17,067 nucleotides of DNA from CAYLNM01 sp964385045. Its GTDB lineage: Bacteria > Planctomycetota > Phycisphaerae > Phycisphaerales > SM1A02. The stretch is from assembly GCA_964385045.1 (NCBI GenBank), contig CAYLNM010000096.1, positions 1 to 17,067 of the forward strand, read 5' to 3'. Within the stretch, counting starts at the first letter, position 1; each line of letters opens with the position of its first letter. Below are positions 8,101 through 12,562 of this stretch, piece after piece. The translations under genes and the position numbers were made by a program. Below the pieces are notes generated by a model. The model made no database searches, was not told the DNA's origin, and saw only the letters and a program-made list of their open reading frames with translations.

Positions 8101-8132
8101 ACCGCCGGAACGGCGCGGCCGGCGGATCGTGA
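5103..8132 (+). CDS. gspD: Type II secretion outer-membrane secretin GspD, extended
   Basis: A 1009-aa secretin forming the outer-membrane exit channel. It starts with a long signal peptide (arginine-rich n-region to about 27, hydrophobic core 30-47, likely cleavage near AAA-Q56). N0 (STN-like) spans about 96-178. Four successive KH-like N1-type domains follow: about 203-264, 271-366 (with an Arg/Gly insert at 296-328), 374-459 (Gly insert 396-418) and 464-581 (insert 492-545). The secretin core is about 583-818, with VPLFGDIPLIGELFK at 784-798 as the hallmark, followed by TELVAFVTPMVV. Typical GspD is 650-700 aa with N0-N3, so this one has an extra ring domain. The tail (about 820-941) is acidic and disordered, and ends in the helical module 942-997 shared with the GspL-like protein. 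The GTG start has a GGAGG; the stop overlaps the lipoprotein gene (GTGA). Confidence 0.93.
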   Translation: MILPAPSRPPVRSRPRRGLRLPLPLRRPAGAIALAVAATVGLPVLLPPGGSVAAAQSEPGGAPAGGGPAAPADEDGADRRNGNGETRGPRGRRLPPDELVALGFNDVAIEEVFPFIAEETGKIVIPVDVNLLRTKRITLLNDAPVPRWMALDLVFETFRLNGVGIIEREDVVVVGNLDTITTNQIPPIIPASESIMGRMDRGTLVAKFIQLENVKASQALEIVQEKELPTYAQLSADDNSNQILVYGDIALCQQVQRIIDQLDETFKLPRTQTFRLAYSDALDIQASIEELYSDTGGSGASNRGARIQRGARGRGNQAQAPTPGDPLGLEIELRTTVNTQQNSVTVVGDPMVVDEIARLIATDWDLPREQGSNRIYTLEYTDPIRVANVVNELLGQSTGTGGGAARRVGGQQGGGDVADALAGIYQIQPFPDNNQLVVLAKTEQSLDFLDAIISDLDQPTEIGLPFVVELKHADAFQLAEQLNALLAEPGSGATIRAPEEGLSGRALDQEATGGGGEAGSAGTLSFPWQRAGQQSDEQSPESQLIGKVRIVPIIRQNALAILCPRPQTQAVKDLIVFFDRPGRQVMLSVIIAEIDLTNDLALGLRLSSNQDILSTANPDNAFSGTIGGTGERTGSGGSLFDSTVLDASINLNVLLQALDQDTSVRVLQQPVVFTADNQEAFFFDGQDIPFITETVINSQGNPTDSFEYRSVGVILNARPRITAQREVDIDLRLELSAVVPGQTLFGGAIIDKRETTTNVVVRNGQTIVLSGILRESESRITRKVPLFGDIPLIGELFKSRTNQTQTTELVAFVTPMVVDDPSENDTNFQEDWRRRLEALTRPVEEQMEELESAGEERWGDRFTPGRSTDIPVEPAPEELDDQVFDPAETGRERRRREAGGDDAMPGATGGGAGADADADAGGPVAAPSRAAASLPPGVPPALTTEAVSGMDRDELLVRMRELAALRNRFREVPGRESLADRLSLDLILVSRRLAELDALDRRNGAAGGS
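7926..8093 (+). other. Shared helical tail domain, copy 2 (C terminus of secretin)
   Basis: Secretin residues 942-997, beginning LTTEAVSGMDRDELLVRMRE. The segment aligns without gaps to residues 617-672 of the GspL-like protein, 22 of 56 identical. In GspD the region after the barrel (S domain) lies on the periplasmic face of the outer membrane and commonly binds a pilotin lipoprotein. A lipoprotein gene follows immediately here. Confidence 0.75.
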
Positions 8133-9490
8133 GCGGGAGGCGGGCCGTCCCGCGGATCCGAAGGCGCCGCGCGGCCGTGCTGGCGGCCGCGGCCGCCGTC
8201 CTCGCGGCGGCCGGCTGCGTGACCGAGTCGGTGGAGCGGGGCGACCCCTCCGTGCTCCTGCCGGGCCGCCCCGGCGCCGGGCCGACCGCCGGCGGCGACG
8301 CCGCGATCGCCGGAATTCGTCCCGGTCGCCGCGCCGGCGTCCGGGACGCGGGCGAGCCGCGGGCGATCCGTCCCATCCCCGGCTTCGAGGACGCGGGCCC
8401 GCTCGGCCGCCGGGTGCCGGTCTTCACCGCCGGCGTGCGGGCCGAGGTCCAGCCCCGCGGGACGATCCCCTTCGACGAGCAGACCCTCCCGCTGGTGTCG
8501 CCGGACGGCACGCGGATGGCGGTGCCGGCCGGGCTGCCACCCCGGTGGCCGCAGCTGCTCGCCGAGCCCGGGGCGGAGTCGCCCGACGGCGGCGTGATGA
8601 TCTTCGACCTCGCCTCCGACGAACCCGAGGCCCCGGCGCCCGCGGCGCCGCTGCGGGAGCCGGTGCTCCTCGGCCGGGCCGCGAGCGACGAGGGCTTCCT
8701 CGTCGAGGCCCCGCGGCCGGACGGGGCGCGGTGGATCGGCCTCGCCGACTGGGACACCGGGGCGATCGAGTGGCTCGTCACCTCGGAGCCGGGCGTCGTC
8801 GACGCGTTCGCGACCCTCGGGCCCGACGGCTGGATGGCGTGGTCGCGCCGCCGGCCGGGCGACGATCGCTTCACGCTCGTCGTCCGCGACCCGGAAGGCC
8901 GCGAGCGCGAGGCGCCGGCTCGCGCGGGATCCTGGCTCATGCCGCGGTTCGCCCTCGACGGCACGCCCGGGCTCTTCGCCCTCGTCCTCGACGGCGGACG
9001 GCTCGACGCGGTGCACCTCGACCCATCGGCGGGCGCCGCGATGATGGCGACGCTCCGCCGCACGCCGCTCGCCACCGAGGGGGCCGACGTCGGCACCGCG
9101 TACCAGGTCCTCGCTCCGGACGCCGCGCTCGTGACCGATCGCCGCTCCGGGCCCGCGCCGCCGGCCCGACTCTTCCTCGTGCACCCCGCCCACGGCCGGG
9201 CCGCGGTCTGGCATCCGGACCGCGCCCTGCCCGACCTGCTCGACCCCGGCAGCTTCGCCGCCGTCGTCGACCACGAGGACCCGCGCTACTGCCTCGTCTC
9301 GATGGGCGACCACCTCGTCCGGCGGGCGGTGGACGAGCGGCGGGACCGCATTCGCGTCGTGGCCGGGGCCCACGTGCCGCGGCCGACCCGGAACCCGCGC
9401 CGCTCGTACGTGCTGCTCCAGCCGGCGGGATCGGTGCTCGGCGTGACGCTGCTGCGGTTCGAGCCGGTGGGCGACGTGATCGGGGAGTGA
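8129..9490 (+). CDS. Secretin-linked lipoprotein, possible beta-propeller, function unknown
   Basis: A 453-aa protein with an Arg-rich N terminus (RIRRRR), an Ala/Leu-rich hydrophobic stretch and a lipobox LAAAGC ending at C30, so a lipid-anchored envelope protein is expected. The mature part is beta-rich. SPDG/GPDG-type turns recur (VSPDGTRMAVP 123-133, ESPDGG 150-155, LGPDGWMAWS 230-239), each between short hydrophobic strands, which resembles TolB/WD40-like propeller blades. No catalytic motif is visible. It shares a GTGA overlap with gspD, has only a weak ribosome site, and is probably made by reinitiation after the secretin. Typical pilotins are much smaller (about 120-140 aa), so it is not an ordinary GspS. 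A role in secretin assembly or as an accessory surface component is inferred from the gene order only. It appears to be the last gene of the operon. Confidence 0.65.
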   Translation: MSGRRAVPRIRRRRAAVLAAAAAVLAAAGCVTESVERGDPSVLLPGRPGAGPTAGGDAAIAGIRPGRRAGVRDAGEPRAIRPIPGFEDAGPLGRRVPVFTAGVRAEVQPRGTIPFDEQTLPLVSPDGTRMAVPAGLPPRWPQLLAEPGAESPDGGVMIFDLASDEPEAPAPAAPLREPVLLGRAASDEGFLVEAPRPDGARWIGLADWDTGAIEWLVTSEPGVVDAFATLGPDGWMAWSRRRPGDDRFTLVVRDPEGREREAPARAGSWLMPRFALDGTPGLFALVLDGGRLDAVHLDPSAGAAMMATLRRTPLATEGADVGTAYQVLAPDAALVTDRRSGPAPPARLFLVHPAHGRAAVWHPDRALPDLLDPGSFAAVVDHEDPRYCLVSMGDHLVRRAVDERRDRIRVVAGAHVPRPTRNPRRSYVLLQPAGSVLGVTLLRFEPVGDVIGE

Positions 9491-9494
9491 CCGA

Positions 9495-9513
9495 CGGCGG
9501 CGGGCAGCCGCCG
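9495..9513 (+). terminator. GC hairpin just after the T2SS operon
   Basis: CGGCGGC and GCCGCCG form a 7-bp stem with loop GGGCA, starting 4 nt after the lipoprotein stop. No T-run follows, so it is not a classical Rho-independent terminator. It could still stop or stabilise transcripts between the two converging genes. Confidence 0.35.
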
Positions 9514-9578
9514 CGCATCGCTGCGTCACCGCGGGCCCGTGCCGCCCTCGTCCCGCGGCACCCCCGAACCGCGCCGTC

Positions 9579-9652
9579 CGTCGCCCGACGCCACGCCACA
9601 CCGAGCCGAACGGCGTCGCCCGACGCCGCTCCGTTCCGCGTCGCCCGCCGCC
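9579..9652. repeat. Three copies of a palindromic 14-mer in the convergent gap
   Basis: CGTCGCCCGACGCC occurs at 9579-9592 and 9614-9627, with a one-mismatch copy (CGTCGCCCGCCGCC) at 9639-9652. The first 12 bases are an inverted repeat, CGTCG-CC-CGACG. The rest of the 204-bp gap (9491-9694) is GC-rich with CCCCGCG-like runs next to the transporter stop. No gene is evident. Confidence 0.5.
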
Positions 9653-9694
9653 GCGCGTGCCCCGCGCCCCGCGCCCCCGCGCCCCCGCCGCGGC

Positions 9695-11734
9695 TCACGG
9701 CGACGGCGGCGGATACGCCAGGTGCCCGTCCGGCCCCAGCGGGATGCCGAGCTGCACCCACACCAGCAGCATGATCGTCCACACGATGCCGAAGCCGATC
9801 GTGTACGGCAGCATGGTGGAGATCAGCGTGCCCATGCCGCCGCGCGGCACGAACTTCTGCATGAAGACGAGCACGATGATCAGGTACGCGTTGAGCGGCG
9901 TGATGATGTTCGAGACCGAGTCGCCGATGCGGTAGGCGGCCTGGGTCAGCTCGGGGGCGATGCCGACCATCATGAACATCGGGATGAAGATCGGCGCGAA
10001 CATCACGTACTTCGCCGACATCGATCCGATGAACAGGTTGAAGACCATCGTCATCACGATGAACGCGACCAGCAGCAGCGCCGTCGGCATGTCCAGTCGG
10101 CCGAGGAGCTGCCCGCCCCACATCGCGAGCATCCGGTCGAGACCGGACCAGCTGAACGCCTCGATGAACTGCGCGGCGAAGAAGGCGAGCACGATGATCG
10201 GGGCCATCGCGGCCATCGAGTCGATCATGAGCTTCGCCACGTCGCGGTCCGACGTGACGGTTCGGATCACGACGCCGAACACGATCGCGGGAACGATGAA
10301 CTGGACGAACAGCAGCGGGACGATCGCGTTCACCCAGCGCGGGAAGCCGCCGCCGGAGACCAGCACCGTCAGCTCGTCGACCGGGCCGAGGCGGATCCCG
10401 TCGCCGGCCGCGGCGGCCTCCGCCCCGCCCGCCGCGGTCACCAGCCACGCGGTCCCGTCGGCATCGACCGCGATGGACCGGCGCTCGCCCGCGGCCCAGG
10501 CCTCGGCCGCGGCGCCCTCGAGCCCGCCGTGCACCCACGCGGGCCCCGCGGTCGCCTCGCCCGGCCCGAGCCGCACGACCTCCGCGATCACGGTCCGGCC
10601 CTCGCGGGCGGGGTCGGGCATCGAGTAGTCGTAGAGCGGCAGGCCCGGGATCAGCACCGCGGCCACGATCACGCCGAAGACGCCGAGGAAGGTCATCCCG
10701 CCGATCCGCATGCCGCGGATCTCCTCGTCGGTGAGCCGCTGGGCCGCGAGGTCCTCCGCCGAGGGCACCACCGGGCCGCCGTCCTCCGGGGCCTTGCCGA
10801 GCAGCCGCCGCTCGACGAACCACGAGGTGATGGCCCAGCCCGCGAGGGTGATCACGAAGGTGCTCGCGATCATGAAGAACCAGTTGGCGGCGGGGTTGAA
10901 CTGGTACGCGGGGTCGATCACCCGCGTGCCGGTCTCGGCGATCTCGGCGAGCATCGGGTCGAGGCCGGTGAGGAACAGGTTCGCGTTGAAGCCCGCGGCC
11001 ACGCCCGCGAACACCGCGGCGAGCCCGGCCAGCGGCGGCCGGCCCAGCGCCTTGTAGAGGGCGGCCGCCAGCGGTGGCAGGATGACGTACCCCGCGTCGA
11101 GCGTCATCGAGCTCATGATCCCGATGAACACCATCGCCGGCGTGAGCAGGCGCGAGGGCACCACGAGCATGAACGCCTTGAGCAGGGCGGGGATGAAGCC
11201 GGTGCGCTCGGCGATCCCGATCCCGAGCATGCCCACGAGCACCACCCCGAGCGGGGCGAAGCCGATGAAGTTGTCGACCAGCGTGTCGAAGAGCCAGTAG
11301 AGCCCGTCGCGCGAGAGCAGGCTGCGGGCCTCGAGCACCTCGCCCGTCTCGACCCACTCCACCACCGCCTCGCCGTCGTCCCCGCGGACCGGCTGACCGT
11401 CGACCATCTGCATCTCGGGCAGCCGGGCGATCACCTGCCAGCGGCCGGTCTCGGCCAGCCAGGAGACGAGCATCACGAGGCCCAGGCCGAGCAGGAACAG
11501 CGTCGCCGGATCGGGGAGCCTGTTGCCGATCCGCTCGACGAGGTCCAGCAGGCCGCCGGAGCCGCCCGAGCCCCCGGAGCCGCCCGAGCCCCCGGGGTCC
11601 CCGGAGCCACGGTCCGCCGCCTCGGACTCGCCCGGCATCGGCGGCTCGGGCGTGTCGGGGCCCAGCGGGGGCCCGGCCGCGGAAGCGTCGCGGGGGTCGC
11701 GGGGGTCGCTCGGCTCGCGGGTCGGGTCCGCCAT
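9695..11734 (-). CDS. AbgT-family transporter with enlarged extramembrane loop
   Basis: A 679-aa polytopic inner-membrane protein. The AbgT core begins at GLLDLVERIGNRLPDPATLF (61-80) and includes FIGFAPLGVVLVGMLGIGIA (156-175), GYVILPPLAAALYKALGR (215-232), NWFFMIASTFVIT (284-296), the FNLFIGSMSAKY stretch (565-576) and SNIITPLNAYL (608-618). Family members include AbgT of E. coli (p-aminobenzoyl-glutamate uptake) and MtrF/YdaH (sulfonamide and antimetabolite export); substrate and direction cannot be told from sequence. Typical members are about 500-550 aa. This one has a 60-residue disordered N terminus ending in (GGS)4 and an Ala/Gly-rich insert (about 375-465) where relatives have a short loop before NAIVPLLFVQF. 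The ATG at 11734 is chosen over one 51 nt upstream because GGAGGAA lies 3 nt ahead of it and the extra residues are Pro/Arg-rich filler. It lies 88 bp behind the asparaginase gene, probably cotranscribed. Confidence 0.85.
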   Translation of the reverse strand: MADPTREPSDPRDPRDASAAGPPLGPDTPEPPMPGESEAADRGSGDPGGSGGSGGSGGSGGLLDLVERIGNRLPDPATLFLLGLGLVMLVSWLAETGRWQVIARLPEMQMVDGQPVRGDDGEAVVEWVETGEVLEARSLLSRDGLYWLFDTLVDNFIGFAPLGVVLVGMLGIGIAERTGFIPALLKAFMLVVPSRLLTPAMVFIGIMSSMTLDAGYVILPPLAAALYKALGRPPLAGLAAVFAGVAAGFNANLFLTGLDPMLAEIAETGTRVIDPAYQFNPAANWFFMIASTFVITLAGWAITSWFVERRLLGKAPEDGGPVVPSAEDLAAQRLTDEEIRGMRIGGMTFLGVFGVIVAAVLIPGLPLYDYSMPDPAREGRTVIAEVVRLGPGEATAGPAWVHGGLEGAAAEAWAAGERRSIAVDADGTAWLVTAAGGAEAAAAGDGIRLGPVDELTVLVSGGGFPRWVNAIVPLLFVQFIVPAIVFGVVIRTVTSDRDVAKLMIDSMAAMAPIIVLAFFAAQFIEAFSWSGLDRMLAMWGGQLLGRLDMPTALLLVAFIVMTMVFNLFIGSMSAKYVMFAPIFIPMFMMVGIAPELTQAAYRIGDSVSNIITPLNAYLIIVLVFMQKFVPRGGMGTLISTMLPYTIGFGIVWTIMLLVWVQLGIPLGPDGHLAYPPPSP
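11558..11593. repeat. 18-bp perfect tandem duplication in the AbgT N-terminal linker
   Basis: GGAGCCGCCCGAGCCCCC occurs twice head to tail (11558-11575, 11576-11593). On the - strand it encodes the GGS-repeat linker just before the membrane domain, so copy changes would stay in frame. Confidence 0.85.
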
Positions 11735-11737
11735 CGG

Positions 11738-11744
11738 TTCCTCC
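11738..11744 (-). promoter_or_regulatory. Shine-Dalgarno site of the AbgT-family gene
   Basis: Read on the - strand this is GGAGGAA, 3 nt from the ATG at 11734 (5 nt from GGAGG). It fixes the start codon. Confidence 0.65.
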
Positions 11745-11822
11745 GGGGGGCCGGCCGGGGGGCGCGGCGACTGGGGACGGCCCACCGCCGATCGCGGACG
11801 GGCCCGGGTGGTCGGGTCGGCG

Positions 11823-12356
11823 TCAGGCAGCCGGCGGGCCGGGACGGACCGGCTCGCCGACGAAGATCCCCCGCTCGCGGTCCTTCCGCACCCCCGGGAA
11901 CCGCAGCACGCGGTTGTGCAGCGCGAGGTACGTCCCCGGCGGCAGCAGCTGCACCGCGAGCAGCGCCTCGGTCACGTTCTGCACCGCGTCGGTGGTGCGG
12001 AGCTCGTAGGGTCGCATCGCCCCGGTGAGGACCACCGGCACGCGGGGCGGGCCGAGCCGCACCACCGCCTCGCCGGTCTCCTCGAGGGTGTCCGTGCCGT
12101 GCACGATCACCACCCCCTCGTGCGCCTCGCCGAGGGCGAGGGCGGTCTGGGCGATGAGCTCGTGGTCGGCCTCGTTCATCTCGAGGCTGTCCTTGTTCAT
12201 CAGCGGCACCCGGATCGCGTCGACGCCGGTGAGCTCGAGCGACGCCATCATCATGTCGAGCACGTTGACCTTGTTCTGGAGCACCTGCTCCAGCTCGTCG
12301 TAGGTCTTCTCGATGGTTCCGCCGGTGGAGACCACGGCGACGCGGATCGGGGCCAT
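11823..12356 (-). CDS. Short single-domain L-asparaginase-like protein
   Basis: A 177-aa protein covering only the N-terminal (catalytic-site) domain of type I/II L-asparaginases, which are normally about 330 aa; short active forms are known, for example in Rhodospirillum rubrum (about 170 aa). Motif one is STGGTIEKTY (10-19), with T14 matching the nucleophile T12 of E. coli AnsB. DSLEMN (56-61) supplies the substrate-binding Ser (S57). VHGTDTLEETG (85-95) gives the second Thr-Asp pair, T88-D89, and LTGAMRP (110-116) follows. The Lys of the second triad (K162 in AnsB) is not seen; the aligned positions are V135/Q136. No signal peptide is present, so it should be cytoplasmic and would convert Asn to Asp and ammonia if active. 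No Shine-Dalgarno is visible, but a TATCCT box lies 8 nt ahead of the ATG. It precedes the transporter gene on the same strand. Confidence 0.85.
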   Translation of the reverse strand: MAPIRVAVVSTGGTIEKTYDELEQVLQNKVNVLDMMMASLELTGVDAIRVPLMNKDSLEMNEADHELIAQTALALGEAHEGVVIVHGTDTLEETGEAVVRLGPPRVPVVLTGAMRPYELRTTDAVQNVTEALLAVQLLPPGTYLALHNRVLRFPGVRKDRERGIFVGEPVRPGPPAA

Positions 12357-12364
12357 GGCCGGCG

Positions 12365-12370
12365 AGGATA
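12365..12370 (-). promoter_or_regulatory. Candidate -10 box, possibly leaderless, for the asparaginase gene
   Basis: TATCCT on the - strand, 8 nt before the ATG at 12356. A start site 6-8 nt downstream would fall at the ATG itself. No good -35 hexamer is visible. Confidence 0.35.
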
Positions 12371-12442
12371 GCAGGCGAGCGGCGGGGGCCGGGAGGGATG
12401 CCGCGTCGTCCGCACGACCGCGTGGACCGGACGGCCGGGAGA

Positions 12443-12477
12443 CGGCGGGCCGCCGGCGGGCCGCCGGCGGCCCGCCG
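12443..12477. repeat. Near-perfect 35-bp GC palindrome
   Basis: Two 17-bp arms (12443-12459 and 12461-12477, CGGCGGGCCGCCGGCGG and its complement) are separated by a single G. It lies 86 bp beyond the stop of the DUF255 gene on the - strand and could fold in RNA of either strand after opening a few central pairs. No T-run follows, so a classical terminator is not claimed. Confidence 0.65.
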
Positions 12478-12478
12478 G

Positions 12479-12548
12479 CACCCGGCACGCAGCACGAGGC
12501 ACGAGGCACGCTGCACGAGGCACGCTGCGAGGGCCACCCGCCACGCGA
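12479..12548. repeat. Heptamer-periodic tandem repeat (CACGNNG)
   Basis: Six in-phase heptamers at 12486-12527 read CACGCAG, CACGAGG, CACGAGG, CACGCTG, CACGAGG, CACGCTG. Weaker units continue the same 7-bp phase on both sides (CACCCGG 12479, CACCCGC 12535, CACGCGA 12542), giving about ten units. It sits in the 206-bp noncoding gap 12357-12562, directly beside the 35-bp palindrome. Confidence 0.75.
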
Positions 12549-12562
12549 CGGCGGGCAGCCAC

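Noticed and set aside
8937..11357. An 806-aa - strand frame across the transporter and lipoprotein genes
   Set aside because: Out of frame with the AbgT protein, which has clear family motifs and membrane helices. The shadow is Arg/Ala/His filler.
11735..11785. A 17-residue upstream extension of the AbgT-family protein
   Set aside because: The extra residues are Pro/Arg filler, and the strong GGAGGAA sits just ahead of the downstream ATG at 11734.
12443..12477. A Rho-independent terminator for the DUF255 gene
   Set aside because: The palindrome is strong, but no T-run follows on either strand and it lies 86 bp beyond the stop. It is kept as a repeat only.
12479..12548. A CRISPR-like array
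   Set aside because: The repeat is a contiguous 7-mer with no unique spacers, and no cas gene is nearby.
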